DNA from: Plasmodium malariae
Taxonomy: Eukaryota > Apicomplexa > Aconoidasida > Haemosporida > Plasmodiidae
Reading direction: 5' to 3'
Assembly: GCF_900090045.1 (NCBI RefSeq)
Contig: NC_041782.1
Location: 372,001-436,000 of the forward strand
DNA length: 64,000 bases
Shown: positions 1-15,200 of the stretch, one piece after another
Layout: each line of letters opens with the position of its first letter
How positions within the stretch are numbered: the first letter of the stretch is position 1
The notes under the pieces: generated by a model
What the model saw: only the letters and a program-made list of their open reading frames with translations
Database searches by the model: none
What the model was told of the DNA's origin: nothing
Made by a program: the position numbers and the translations under genes

Positions 1-2159
1 CTTTTGCAACATTGATGACGTATCCTCATGTTTCGAGTTAATATATGTGAATGCTCCCAAGCAAATATTACACTTAGTAGATTTACTCAGTTCATATTCT
101 AATTTCGTATTATCTTTTTCTTCTGATGCTATATATTTATTTTCTGATGAATTACATTTTTCAACGCCTATAAATTTACAATTATTCATATTTATATTTT
201 AGTCATATAAAATTGTTATTATTATATAAACAAAATTAAGAAATTCTTTTTCTCTATTATTAAATAAAAATTTTTGTATTGTTTTTCTTTAATCCTTAAA
301 ATTTACACTGCAGTAAATTATCAATCAGATCTGAGATATTAGATTCTTCGTCAAACGATAACTCGATAGCTATAAACAAATTAAAATATATGAATGATAA
401 CTAAATATCATTTAAATATATTACAATATGAAAACTTTACCTAATTTGTTCATAAATGAAATTAATGCATATCGATTTCAAGTATTTTTCTCTTTTTTCC
501 TTTACCATTGAAGTATCCAGGTAAGTAAAGAGAACTCACATAAGCCATGCTTTCATTATCTGTTAAAAATTATACATATTCATAAATAAATATATATTAT
601 TATTATGCGAGAAAGTATAAAGAATTAATAAAAATAATATAATGGAATAATTGTATAGACAAGATAATACTATGTATACAAAAATTACTTAAAAGTCCAG
701 TTAAATTTAAAAAGTGCATATATAAAATTTGTTTTGGAGTGAACTTATTATAACATCTTGAAAAATACACAAAGTTGGTGTATATGCTGAATGGGTTTAA
801 TGAATCATTATCAGATTCGCTGCTGTTTAAAATAGTTAAGTCTTCATCCTCAACTGCAAATTGTCTACTCTTATATATGTTACAATTAGTTATATCCGAG
901 CATATAAATTTGAAAAATTCACTCTTTATATGTGTATGTTCTAAAAATAAAAGAGGTTTAAAATCCTCTTGATAAGCATTCGTAAGGAGAGACATTTGAT
1001 ATTTATTAAAATAGTGTACCAAGAACTCTAATATATTACATACATCGAATTCTGACTTTCTTTTATCCTTCAAATAATTTATTCTTCTTTTTTCTTCTAC
1101 ATCATATATACCTTCTACATTACACATTGAATCAAGTGCCCTAAACCTGTCCGATATGTTGAAACTTAATAATTTTTCCCAACTAAAAAATTTGAATTTT
1201 CCATGTATAAAAAATTTATCATATTTACTAAGAGCTAACTTTAGGATAAACAAATGTCCTAATGCTATAAAGATAAAAAAAAAAACAAATGAAAATAAAA
1301 AAGGAAATTAAAAAAAATAAAATAAAATAATCTATTCTATATTTACAAATACTATCATAATAATACCTATAAGATGAGAACCAACTAAGTTATACATCGA
1401 TATGCCAAAATGAGCAGACAAATTATCTAACTTGTTCATGAAATCAATATTATCATTTGTTGTAAAAAATAAATCATTCGAATTCTGTATTTTTAACAAA
1501 TCATCACCTATTATTAAATATGAATATACATTTTTTTTTGGATTTATTTCCTTTATATTATTAATATAATTTAAAATACTTTGAAAATATGATTTAGAAT
1601 ATAATTGAGAATTCTCTTGTTCTTGTTTTTCATCCTTTTCCATGAAGATATCATTTAATATCATCAGTGATTTTTTTAAATCTTTTGTTTCTCTATAAGA
1701 ATTCATGGGTATTAATAAAAATATAACAATTTTTAAAGATCTTAAAAGTAAACTTCTTTTCTTATATAAATCAGCTTTTTCTGAGTTATAAGTTTGCACC
1801 AATTGCTGTTTCGTAATATGCTCATATTTTATTAAATCCTGAGCGTCAGCCCTTACACTAGGTATTACCTTACTAATTTCATTTTCTGTATTAGCATTAT
1901 GCTTAATTAAGGTAAAATTAGACATATTCAGATATTCTGAAACACCTGGTTTTAATATGGGTAATTGTAATTCATCATGTTTGAAAAATTCTATTATTAG
2001 CTTTTCTGCTGTTAATAAATTATTATATAAATCATCATTGTCAATCATATATTTTAACTGTTTAATATTATCATTTTCACTTAAATAACATGTTATCTTT
2101 TGTTTTATAAGTATAACCCCAAGCAAAATGAATATAGGTACATTAAGAAGTTGCATCAT
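1..2159 (-). CDS. clag: Cytoadherence-linked asexual protein (CLAG/RhopH1), 5' part, five exons, runs off the left edge
   Basis: Exons on the minus strand: 2159-1367, 1264-689, 559-506, 369-307 and 167-1 (partial), about 551 codons. Exon 1 opens with a signal peptide (ATG ATG at 2159; core PIFILLGVILI) and then NDNIKQLKYMIDNDDL. The joins recreate conserved CLAG blocks: LIALGH across intron 1, NLTGLLN across intron 2, SLYLPGYFNA across intron 3, and QC then VEKC across intron 4. Later blocks are FFSWEKLLSF, SDRFRALDSMC and CNICLGAF. All donors are GT (GTATTA, GTAATT, GTAAAG, GTAAAT), all acceptors AG, and every junction is phase 1. No stop or frameshift is seen in the visible part. CLAG is the RhopH1 subunit of the RhopH complex, secreted from rhoptries and placed in the infected red-cell membrane, where it supports nutrient uptake (PSAC). 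Family identity rests on remembered family motifs. Which clag paralogue it is cannot be told; the C-terminal half lies outside. Confidence 0.93.
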
Positions 2160-3290
2160 ATTTTACAATTATATTTCTGTATAATGTTTAAACTCAACTC
2201 ATATATTAAGTTCATTAACGTAAAAATTTTAATAGGAAAAAAAAAAAATACTAAAAATATACTGAAGTGTGTTCCATAATATAATGTTACAGTCGCATTG
2301 AAAGAGAATAAATAGCTGTAAAAGCTTTTTTTGTTTCTTTATTAATTATATATATTTTTAAGAATACATGTCTTCTTTTGATACATTAGGGTTATATCAA
2401 AATACGTACAAATAGCTAAAGTACAAATTGATTTTACTCTCTTTAATTTTTCCTCTATAACCATTATGCACTTATAAGCTCAAAATTGTTTCATTTAAAA
2501 AAATATTAATTTTTCAATTCTGAATTAGTAAATTTAAAAAAAATATATACTTCACAACCATTTTTTATATAAATTAAATATTTTTAAGAGCAAAAATATC
2601 TTTTTAATTCTCAATACAAAAAAATATTAATAAAATAAACTAAATTTTGACATTTATTTTTTAAAGCAAAATAAATAAAAATATTATGCATAAACAGTAC
2701 AATAAATAAAATTCATACGCATTTAACTTTTTTTTTTTTTTTATTGAAAAATTTCCAAAAAGAACTCTTTTTGCACACACTAATATTTTTTAGTATTTTA
2801 AGTGAAATAAATTATTACGTTAATTCTGTGTTACAAGTAGGTATTTTATTTAATTATGTATTTTCCCCAATTTTTTTTTTTTTTTTACATAAGAAAAATA
2901 TATATATACCAATATATTCATATATTAAGGCGTGTAATGTTATTTTAAATTGGTTTTAAACATAAATTCTTTTAACTTGAATTATATGGAATTTTATAAA
3001 AGAAAATAGAAAACGAATTAAGGATATTTAGTTCTTTAATATTAAAAAAACATATAAATATATAAATAGTTGAAATACATCTTTTATTACAAATATAAGA
3101 AAAAATAATATAAAATATAGTTATTCTGTTATCATATTTAAACATTGTAAGTATATTTACCAAAGAACATAAGATTAATGATGAAATAAAGAAAGTTATT
3201 AATTCATAAATTATATTTCTTAATTTTTTTTTTTATTTACTTTTTATTAATATACTTTTAATACACCGTAGTTTTCAACTATATTGTTTT
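2160..3290. promoter_or_regulatory. clag 5' flanking region (presumed promoter/5' UTR)
   Basis: Non-coding A/T-rich sequence directly upstream of the clag start, with poly(dA:dT) runs near 2237 and 2728-2742 and no convincing reading frame. By position it should hold the clag promoter and 5' UTR. In P. falciparum clag3 paralogues this kind of region is under epigenetic, clonally variant control; nothing in the bases proves the same here. Confidence 0.4.
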
Positions 3291-3294
3291 GACT

Positions 3295-3960
3295 TTACAC
3301 ATATATGATTTTTTCAGTTCTTATATATTCAGTATATCTTATGTTCGAAGGGTAACCCAATAAAATAATATTCAAATCCTTTAAGAAATTGTTATTTCCT
3401 TCTATTTCAATTAACTTATTCTTTGTTTTTTGCCATTTTTTATATTCCCCTCAATATATCTTTTTCTGCTTATTCTCTTTTTTATTTTTTCTCCTCTTTT
3501 TATTTTCTTTCTTTTTGTATTATTATAGATTTAAATCTACTTCCGTATTTTCCTCATCCTGAAGAGTCATACTTTTATTATTAATATATTTATTAATACT
3601 ACTATCATTTGAACACGAATTATTATCATAAGTCCTATCTTTATATTTAGTTTTGTTATATTCTTTAGAATTCCATAACATTTCTAAAGAGTGTCATATT
3701 ACTCATAATACACAACATTAAAGCACACATTACATGTTTTTTTTATGTATCCTTAGCTCAAAACTTTCATATTGTATTCTTAATTTTAGAAGATGTTGAC
3801 TATATTCAATATTATACTAAAACTGTACTCACAATAAATAAATAAACTTGTATAATAATTTACCAACCGTGCATATCTTAATAACAGTGTTTTGTTTATT
3901 CGCTCTAATTTTTTTTTTTTTATTTCTGTTTTTATGCAAATTGTTAGAATTCATTTTAAA
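3295..3960 (-). pseudogene. Decayed gene relic, possibly an exported protein
   Basis: Three minus-strand pieces read like protein but lie in different frames. About 3960-3893 starts with an ATG, gives KKLERINKTLLLRYARL and ends at a GTAAAT donor. 3690-3523 is an open run of about 55 codons beginning NSKEYNKTKYKDRTYDNN, rich in Asn, Ser and Asp, ending DEENTEVDLNL then a stop. 3480-3295 contains KWQKTKNKLIEIEGNNN and one internal TGA. The composition (D, E, C, W) is unlike translated A+T-rich spacer. The order fits a short basic exon followed by a hydrophilic body, as in subtelomeric exported-protein genes, but no family is recognised. Confidence 0.4.
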
Positions 3961-5473
3961 AGTTTTATCCGTAGTATTGTTATAATTATATATTTTTTCA
4001 TGAATAAAATTGTATTAATATTAACTATCATGTTTTCCTAACTTTTTCTCAGTGATTTATCGAATGGTTTTTCTAAAATGCTCCTATTCATCTTTTAAAA
4101 TTCGTCACGTATATCTCGTTCATTTGAGGAATTTTTCCTTTCACTAGAATTTTAGAACCTATCAAATTCATGTTATATTTTTATTTATAACATTAACTGA
4201 ACTAGATCGACATTTCATATGCAATTTTTCACGCATAAACGGATAAATTTTAAACTTAAAATATTGATCATAGTATGTGTTAAAGTTATTGTTTGTTTAT
4301 CCACTAAAAATATGGGAATCAAACGAGAATTTAAAAAGTTTATTTTTCTTTCTCTAAGCTACCATATTTATACGTTAATATTTTTCATAATCCAATTTAT
4401 TTAACTTTAATATTTTTAATTTATGACGGTTTTTATTAAAATATATATTGGAGCTAAAAACCTGAATTCGTAGTATATTTGTTTATATTTTTTACAACTG
4501 CAATAATAAAGTCTATATGTTTTTCCGTATAAAAATATATATCAATTTTTCGTGCATCAAAAAAGATATAATCATTTGTCCTATTCATAAATTATACTTG
4601 TAAAAAATATCATACATATCCGTCGTTTCGTTAATATCATTTTTACGTATAATAATATAAGATTAAGATAATATTTGAGTTTAGATACATTTTCATTCAT
4701 CTATAAACATTTTCAATAATATATTATTATAATAGTTTCATTCATGGTGACAAAAAAATTTGTCCGAATTTTTAATACTACAGTGTCCATTATTTATTCT
4801 CCCATTATATAAAAAAGGAAATTTCTAATATTACAAAAATTTCAATTCTTATACCATAGAGAAAATGGTGACCCTGAAAAAATTAACTTCAAATTAAAAA
4901 TTTTAACCAATTTTTGGACTCATTAATTTTATTTCTATTTTATTGCCTTCTTAAATGAAATATGAATTGATAATATATAAATATATATAATAAATATATC
5001 ATTTAAAATATTTCTTTTAAAAAAAATACATTTTTTACTTTTCAGTACCTACGAATAAATAAAAACCCTTGGAAATGCATACCAATATTGTTATATTTAT
5101 ACATAATTCTTTATACTATAAAATTATCTATATATAATGATTTATTACCCATTATCTCATGACTATTATAATATTTGCCATTTCTATGATATCTCATCAT
5201 ATACACTTAATCCATGGAAAAAGCAGTAATTATATCCTTACATTCATTATTTTTTTCTCATATAATTTTTATATATTTATAATGGTTATTAATGATATTT
5301 ATATATTTTATGTTTTCATATCTATATTAACTGCATAAATTCATAACATTTCTACATTATTAGTAAATTCTCAGAGAACAAATCCAAAAATTTCTTTTTT
5401 CATTTATTATCCATGCTAAACAATATAAAATCTTTTAATTATTTATCAATCCCTCATTATGAATCAATTAAAA

Positions 5474-5483
<10 letters not shown>

Positions 5484-5515
<32 letters not shown>
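5484..5515. repeat. (TA)n microsatellite
   Basis: About 16 uninterrupted TA units in non-coding sequence, followed by two copies of a TATATGTCCA motif. Confidence 0.9.
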
Positions 5516-5519
<4 letters not shown>

Positions 5520-5701
5520 ATATATATATGTCCATATATTTACTTATTTAATAATTCTCTTAAGTTATAAAAAATAAAAATAAATAAAGTTCAATGAACT
5601 TATTAAATATATTCAATTTTAATTAAAATAAGTATTAATAACAATTAAAAACAACTAATAACATTATAAAAATCAATTATTATATTTTTAACTTTTATTT
5701 A

Positions 5702-5809
5702 ATGAGTTCCAAAACAATATTATCATTTTTGAAGTTCCGCGCATTTTACAATTTAAGCTTTAAAACATTTGTTTACAATAATAAAAAAGTGTTCAGAAGT
5801 ATATTTTAA
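5702..5809 (+). CDS. Small open frame, 35 codons, unassigned
   Basis: ATG to TAA frame beginning MSSKTILSFLKFRAFYNLSF and ending VFRSIF. It is locally richer in G+C (a CCGCGC patch) and in Ser/Arg/Phe/Lys than its surroundings, with a positively charged, Ser/Phe-rich start of the sort seen in leader sequences. No splice partner was found. It could be a relic exon, a small gene or chance; at this length chance cannot be excluded. Confidence 0.15.
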   Translation: MSSKTILSFLKFRAFYNLSFKTFVYNNKKVFRSIF

Positions 5810-6188
5810 ATTATGTATCTTTTTTTTACCATAAATAGCGTCTAATTGTGAAAATTTAATAAAGAATAAAATTTTGATACTATATTATTTGGTGAATTTA
5901 ATGACTTAAATTGAAAATTTTATTCTAAGGCCTTTTATTATATTGCATATATACTATAAGAAAATATTGCTAAATATCAAAATAAATATATTTCTAAATA
6001 TATAAAATATATGTTCATTTTTGAAGTAAAGCTTTTTCAAAAATAAAAAGTTAAAATACAAATACTATTATTTAAAAATTAGAAAAAAAAGAAATAAATA
6101 AAAAAGAAAAAAATGGTTGAAAACAAAATACATATTTTTAAACTTTTATTTATATTAAATTTTTTTCTTTGAAAGGAGATATACGATT

Positions 6189-6192
<4 letters not shown>

Positions 6193-6221
<29 letters not shown>
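6193..6221. repeat. (TA)n microsatellite
   Basis: About 14 uninterrupted TA units in the gene-poor spacer. Confidence 0.9.
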
Positions 6222-6226
<5 letters not shown>

Positions 6227-9200
6227 CAAAGTTTTAAACGTGAATTTTCCATCTACAAGTATAGTTGTTTCATAACAAAACAATATATCCTATATATAAT
6301 AATGATCAATTATAATGAAATATTTTATAATTTTTTACTAAATGCTGAGCTTAAAATATTGTTTATGAACACTAAATTTTCGCTTTTTAAAATATATTAT
6401 GATGATTACAACAAAATAAAAATTATATCGTACAAAATTTATTACAATTTATAAATTAATTTCTTTTGTACATTCTTACTTCCACATGCTTAAGTTAAAT
6501 ATCACATACATCAATAATTTGTAATAGTTAATTTCCTATAAAAAGCAAAAATTATGCGAATCAGATTATAAATACCTACAAACAGATTGCATTGAACTGG
6601 AAGTATGTACTGTATAACCCTTTTGTAAATTATCAAAGAGTAAAAATATAATACACTACAAACATATATGGAAAGTCAATTATACAATATTATAACAAAT
6701 ATATTTAATATTTCACATGAATAATGTATTAAATGCACTATTCTAAATTATATGGATTCGTAGTTTAGTATTTGTTTTATGTGGTTGACGTTTTTCGTGT
6801 TCATGTTTATGTTTAGATTTGAAGGTTTAGAATTAAAATATCAGATTATGCATTATAAATTGTAGATAATTATTGAAAGAATATATACAAATAAGTATTT
6901 TAATTAATTATTAATTGTTCCATCTAGGGGATTTTCGTTAAACTATCTTAATTACGAATTTTATATATTATTATTTTAAAAATCCTCTTTTTAGTACATA
7001 CATAAAAATAATGAGAAATGATATTTGATAGTTTACTATTATTAGTAATATTTTCAATAGTTATATATAGATTCATACTGCTTAATTTAATAAGATAAAA
7101 ATATTGTAATTTTATGCAAACACAACATTTAAAAATAAATATATCAAGCATAGTAAAACAAAACATGATATAAATAATTAGATAATTCACAAATATGTAT
7201 ATATATTCCATTGTAATAAAGGTGATTATTTCCAGTGAAAAAAAAAATATATAATCTTAAGAATAATTATTAACTTAAAATTTTTAATAATAAATATAAA
7301 AATTAACTATCTACAATAATATATAAATGTTACGAAAACAATATATTATCAAAAAATTGTAATTTTATACAAAAAAATATAAGAACAATTAAAAGTACAA
7401 AAATTTTTAATAAAACGAAGAGACTACTACTACTTACATATTTTAGGCAATACAACAAAGTCCCTATGAATAATTAAAGTAACACGTAAATATATACATA
7501 TTTGGAATAAGTTCTTATTAGTTTTACATTTAATACAAAGTATAATGGAAAAAGTAAATATCTTTGACAAAATGCGAAAATTATAAATTATTTAACGTAA
7601 ACTGAGAGCACCAAACAAAATAAGAACAAATTAAATTCACCAGGAAATACCTAAGAAAAAAAATTAATTACAATAATGATAATAATAGAAAAATTACATA
7701 TGGGTACATAATTTACACAGCTTCTTTTTTCTCTTCTTTGATAAATGTATAATGTTAAAAAATTATAAATAACTTCTATATACAATAACTATACCTTAAT
7801 TCATCAAAAAATCACAAAAGGAAATTCATAATATATAGTTACTAATATATTATTGAGAATATTGATTTACATATATATTCTAATTCTTTCATTATTTTTT
7901 ACAATATTTTTACTAAACATGTTCTTTTTCCGCGTGCACAATAATTTCATAAAGTATTTAAAATTCTTAGGGTCTCTTCTCCATTTTTGATAAAATATAA
8001 TTGAATAAATATCCTATAAAATACATTTTTAAAATGCAATGTTAGAAAATAAAATATAAAATATAAAATAATTACAATAATTTATATCCATTGTAATCTT
8101 TTTACTATATCTAAATAGCTAACATCATTTTTCTTACAGTTGTACATAAGCTTAACTTCACAATATATTTATACATGTAATCATATTAACAATTAGTAAA
8201 TATAATTCCTTTTATATGAGAATAAAAATATGCAATAAGCAAATAGGCATATATAAAAATAGGATAAAATGAAATAATATAAATGAAGTATCATTGATAT
8301 ATAGGGAAAATTTTCTTACATGACATATAAATAAAACAAAGTAAATTAATTTATAATATCTTATTACTATTTACAGTATATAATATATATTCTACATTTA
8401 TGATATATCTTTACAAATTCTTCTATTCACAAATATAATATTGGTTTTCATAATAGTAATAAATATATTAAATTTAAATTCCCAAACAATATAATAAACA
8501 GTAGAATGCTACAGTGATTTTAGCATAAAAATAATATGAAATATGAACAAATAAATGAATTATTAATATAATTCAAATAACTTTTATAACCACGAATAAT
8601 AAGAGGTTTCATTAAATACCATATTTTTATATTAATAATTAAATAGCGAAAGAAATGTAATAATATGTAGAGCACATATTGTAAACATCTATATGTAAAA
8701 GCATTTATTATAACAAAAGAAGTGATAAGAGTGATGAAATATATGTATATACTCATTTTTTCCGTAATTTTTTAATATTTTTTCCCCTTCATTGAAAAAT
8801 AAACTACATAATAGTAATTTTACTTTTTTTTTTTTTCTTCTCAATATAATAATTCAAACGAGGACTTTTGTTAAACATTGTTATTTATTGGTAGAAACTA
8901 TATAGATATGAAACTGAATAGAACATATAAAAATATATTTTCTATTATTATAGCAAAACTCTTTTTCATATTTTGGAGATCATTTCCTTTTAAATTTTTT
9001 CATTTGTTTTTACTATTTGTCTATTTTATATGTATATCTTTAACATAGTTACATACTTGTATACTGTTTTTTATTTTAATTATATAAAGCACAAATCAAA
9101 GATTTATTTATGTAAAACCATCTCACATTAATTCCTTATTTAAAAATATTTACAATGTTTAATTATATCGAAAAGAATTAATATGATAATATTTTATATC

Positions 9201-12200
9201 TTAGGGGAAATATATTAAATTATCAATTGCCATTTTTATTATTCATGTCATATAATTGCACGAAACTATGAATTACACGAATTTGATGATTACGTTATAT
9301 AATATTCTCACATACTACATCTTTAAATTTATTGAGCGCTTATATAATAGTAACTATGTAATATTTACAATGAAATATTTTAATGATTTTGTTTGTTATA
9401 TATATTTATTCAAGAATTATTTCCGTGGTATTCCACCATGGCATATACTAATTTATAAATAATTACAGTTGTGTAATTGAATAATCTTATTAGTTCAATC
9501 ATTACAAATTATTAAATATGGACCTTATAATAAATATTATTAGAAATTAAATTATATTTTTTTTGCACTATCACATTTACATATTGTATTTTATAAATAG
9601 ATAAAATGTCCTTTTCAATAACTCATGTTATCCTAATTTAGAAAATAAATACAGGTTTCTTCTATCCGTTTTTATTATATTTCTTATATAAATAACTATA
9701 TTTATTGATTTGCATTCAAATATAATTCAAATCTTATATTTATTTCATTGATTTATTATAACATAAAATTACACATATATGCCTGATTGTAAGTATTAAA
9801 TAAAATAATTATATATTTTATGTAACCAAATAAAAAATATTCTTTAAAAAAATATCCAGTTTTTAGTGTTCACTAATTAATTTACTTCTAATATTTGTCG
9901 CATAAGATAAAATCAAAAGAAATATCCTCTGTTATGTCTAATTCGCGCGTAATTAATGTTTATTTTAATTTTCACTTAGTCAACCAATAATAGAAAATAT
10001 AAATGTATATTGTTTATTCAATTTGATAGATAATTTTAAATACATCACAAGATAAGTATTATTAACAATTAAAAATAATACACCTTTGTATGTAATATAT
10101 ATAGCTTATCTTATTACATTCATTTTCACTACTATAACAATATATATATAGCACAATTTATACATCTCTTTATTCATTAAGTTTTCACAATATATGTAAT
10201 GTATTTAGTATTTTATTTTTAATATTAAACTTATTATATATTACAAATTACTAAATACATGAAAAATGTTATATATACAAGAGAGAAAATATATTTTCAT
10301 TAAAAAAAAATATAAAATGAGTTATAGTATAATACACATAAGAACAAATGAAAATAATATAAAATTTTGCATAAAAATGGAAAAACTGTAATAATAAAAA
10401 TAAGGAAGAAATTATAGAAAACACATTATTCACATAAATAATATAGTATTAATGTAGATATTATGATTAAAACATTAAAAATAAAATGGTAAACACATAC
10501 AAAAATATAATTCATAATTTGTATGCAGTGACATTATAATAATGAATTTAGATTAATAAGTACGTCGTATATCATAGGTAGTAATATACAAAATATAGAT
10601 AAAATATTAACTTATCAAAAGATATATTAACTGTTAATAAAAATCTTAAACTACTTTATAACTAATATTGATTCAATATGTTTACATTAAAAAATTTAGG
10701 AAAATTAATATATATATGTACACTTTTTATCAATTTTAATTATGTAAATATAAGAATCTTCTATATTATAAATAAAATTCCAACAAATTACAAATTCTAA
10801 GATAAACAATACATATAGTCCAAAAGATGCATACAAATTGCATCAAATTAATGTATAAAATAGAAGAGAACATTACTATGTTTCATTATATATTGCAATC
10901 TATAGTATTTTATAAATAAATTAATACGCATGAAATAAAAAGTACTAATATATATAATGAACTAAATAGATCTACCGATATTAGAAGGACAAGATTCTAT
11001 ATTATTTAAATAATTAACAAAAATAAAAAGATATTTCCATATACGGCAACATTATCTTTCATATATGAGACAATATTGCTAAATCAATTCCATACATGGA
11101 ACTTTCAAAAATTATGAAAGGTATTATTTCTATTTCACTACGTATAGTTCCACTTTTATATAAAGAAAAGTTAAAATATTTATTGAATTAAGAGAGACAT
11201 TACCTGAAGAATACATTATGCACAAAATATTAATGTTATGATATCACATTATTAAGTACAACAATAGAATATATAATATCCATAATATGATTGAGAAAAA
11301 ATAATATAAATATATTCCGAAATTATATTAAAAATATTTGATTATGTTAATAATTTAAAGCACTGTAGGATCTGCATGTAATACATATTAGTTCAAATTT
11401 TCTAATATTCTGTAATATTACTTTTACCGTTAAATATTTATTATTTAAATATATATTAAGTAATATAAATAATAGAAATGAAAAATAAACTTTAATTACT
11501 TTCGACATAATTGAGTGAACTATTCCATGTTTTCTCACAATTTATCATTTATTTGCAATGAGAAAAATAAAAATTTATAGTATAATAATAAATGGATATT
11601 TCATTAAAATTAAGCAAATTTTTAAATATATATGTTTTTTTAAAGGCATAAACTCTTTTTAATTTTATTTAATATAATATTCCATTTCCATATTTCTTGC
11701 ATTTTTAAATTGTAAAAGGGTATAAAATAAATAGAAAACACGATGAATATGAAAACGAATTAGTAAAAAGCTTCTACTGAAAGCAAAAATTTTAATTTAT
11801 TGAAAGCGTGACATCATTTAAAACACTAAATTTCTTAGATAATATAATAGCATATAATAGTATCATACACCAGTTTCAAAAAAGCGACAATCTTATGGAA
11901 TTCATAGTTAAAAGAAGAAAGTTAATTTATTGGAGAATAATAAAGCAGCAACATACTTTAAATTTAATTTTTCATAAAATGGATTATCAAAAACTTTAAT
12001 TTTGTAATATTATTATTTTTTTAAAAAACAAAATAGAATCTATATATCCATTTAAAATGTATTTGTGTAAAATTGCAATATATATATATATTTTAACATA
12101 TATATATAAATGTTCTGAAATTATAATATACTATTTTATTTATATAATTCCTTTTCTTCAAATTTTTTTCATTTCTTTTTTCATTTTTTCTTTTATTTAG

Positions 12201-15200
12201 TACTTTTTTTCTTGTTCTCCTTTATTTTCTTTTTTCATTTTATTAATAGTATTATGAAAATAGTATAGTAATGTATTTTATTTATTTAATGATAAACTAT
12301 CATTTGATATTTAATAAATCATTACTCATTCAATATACCTTTAAAAAATAACTAATAAAAAAGAAATACAATTATAAATTATATACTATTTCAAACTAGC
12401 CAATAATGTTCCAACAACAAGTTATAATGAAAAGAATAAAATTAACATATAATAATTTATATAAAAACTTGTATAAATATGAAAACAAGATAAAGTGATT
12501 CCGTTATGTAAAATAATGTAAATTTTAATAATTAATAATATTAGTTATGTTATACATATATATTATAACAGAAATTTACATAATTAAAGAGAAAAAATAT
12601 ATAAATACTTCCTCGTATGTGCTTTCTGTATGTTTTATATATGAGATATGGTTTATCCTATATCTTACATATAATCTAATATGAAAGATAAAAATATTTT
12701 TGATCATTTGTAGAATAACATTACTGTAATTAAATTAATTATAAGAGAAAATTATAAAAAAGTTATCAAATATAATATTCACAATTAAATATTTATAGAT
12801 GTAAAAATATATCAAATATTTTATTTATTTGTAAAGAATAAACAAAAAAAAAAAAAATAGAAAGTCTATTCTTATATAATATATTATTTTTTTTTTTTTT
12901 CCGTAATATAACTTTAAAAGTATCAGAGATTTAAGAATTAAGAGGTAAAATATAGTTATAGCGAAATTTTCTATTTTATTACATATTTTTATTATTCAAA
13001 TACCATGTTTTAAAAATCATTGAACAGATTATTATATATTTTTCTTTTACTTTATATTATTTCCTTCTATGTTTTATATTATAATTTCATAGGGGAAAAG
13101 AAATAATATACTTAAATTAAATCATATAAACAAGTATTCTTATTACGTAGTAAATTAGGCATAATTTAAATGTAATTTCCCTTAAATATTTTAACTAATT
13201 TTAGATCGAATCCATACAACATCATAGTAACAATGGCAACGTTCAATATTAATGATCTTTCAACTTTTTTACTATTTTATCTATTTAATCAATTATTTAT
13301 TATTTTTTTTTTTTGTATTCTATTCTCATTTTACAATTTTCGTGAATAAATAATGATCAGTAATTTTATTTTACATATAATTTTTTTCTAATAACTACAT
13401 TTCAGCCATATAGTATGAATATTATATATATTAACTATATTGGATTACAAATTAACCTATAACAACGGTGAAGAAGTAACAAATTATACATATTAAATAT
13501 ATATTCATATAATAATTTTAAAATGTTCCATTAGGTTATTTTAAAATATATGAAAATAAAGACTTTATTCATATTATTAAGTTAACTCTTCACACTTAAT
13601 AATATTTAAAATATAAAGTACTAAATCTATTGTTATATATTTTTGATTTACTTTATTTTTCTATTTAATATCATTTCATATAATTTTTTATCTCCTTTAG
13701 GATCGCTTTAATATATCGTAATACATATTTCTTTTTATAATAAACATGTACCACGAATAATAAATATACTAAAAGTTAAACAAGTTTTTTCAAATAATTT
13801 AACTTAGTAATACATATATTAAATATTAATACCATGAATATGGTAACTTATTTAAGCTATATTTAATTCATATTAACGATTTAATATAATAGACCCACTT
13901 TAATAGCCCCTGAAGCATGCAAAGAGTTAAATCTAATTCATTAATATCCGAAAAATATATTGCAAACTGCTAATAAATATTATACAGTTATATATATAAA
14001 CATAATTTATAAAATTGACAACTTTTCACTGTTAGAAAAATTCATGAAAATTTTTGTTACATATTACTCAATTTTATTGTTTTTAAAAAATAAATACTGT
14101 TTACAGATCTTTATACATATACATATTTATAAATGAAGAAAATAATTGAAAACAGGTTTACAGGATTTATTATATAAATAATAAATTCATAAGAATATAA
14201 TCTAATTATTTCAATATTTGATATATTACAAAGAAAAAATATTTAATGTACGTAGAATCTCTTTTTTATATTGTTTCAAAACATATAACTAAATCATAGT
14301 ATACGAATAAGGGTCCAAATGAATTTAATAACGGTTTAATGCTATATTGTAAATATGACATATATAACATTAACTAATAATTTCTTTATTGCTTGTAATG
14401 CCCATTCATTTTTTTTTATTCTTATTCTTGAGACCATTGTTCCATTGTATTTTAATGAACCAATTTTTCTATCTCTTTATAAAAATTTCCTTATTATAGA
14501 ATTTTAAATGTACAGTAATTCATTTTTCAAGTATCACAAAACTCCAATTAATAAATATCCATATATAATTCCTTATAATATATTTTTAACTTATATAAAT
14601 TTTTTATTAATTTTTTTTTTGTTTTTTCGTTAATTATAATTTCTATTTTAATCTCAAGAACATTAGAATAAGGATTTTACATGCTTAAAATATTTATTTC
14701 TAATATTATTTCATATAGTGTATTATTGATTTCTTTAATTAATATTATACGAAAGTTATGCCACTAATACAATTCAAAATTATACCATTAATTATTTAAA
14801 AAAATGTAACGTTATTTTATCTTATATAATAGGAAAAATAAAAGTAACCTCATTTAAAATGATATATAATTTATCATTATTAATTTATTGAGCATTTGTA
14901 CATAAAATGTATAATTGTGCTAATGTTGTAATATTGTATGAATTGTAATTCAATTCAGTAAAAATTATTATTATATATACACATCTTTGTTCAAATTAAT
15001 ATTTTTATTGAAAATTATTTTGAAAAAAATTTAGTATGTGAGACATCACTGATCTTCACAATATTTTTCATTAATTTAATCTTAAAGACAAATATAAAAT
15101 GTAATATATTCAAAGAATTATAGGTATCATGACATGTTATATTATAGCATTTTATTATTATCCATTTTAGTAAAGAAATTAATGAAATATTTTATTAATA

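Noticed and set aside
775..972. 65-codon plus-strand frame inside clag
   Set aside because: Antisense of clag exon 2.
2744..2959. 71-codon plus-strand hydrophobic frame upstream of clag
   Set aside because: No ATG start in frame and hydrophobic composition expected from T-rich spacer.
6948..7211. 87-codon minus-strand frame
   Set aside because: Ile/Tyr/Phe-rich composition typical of spacer; no motif, leader or neighbour.
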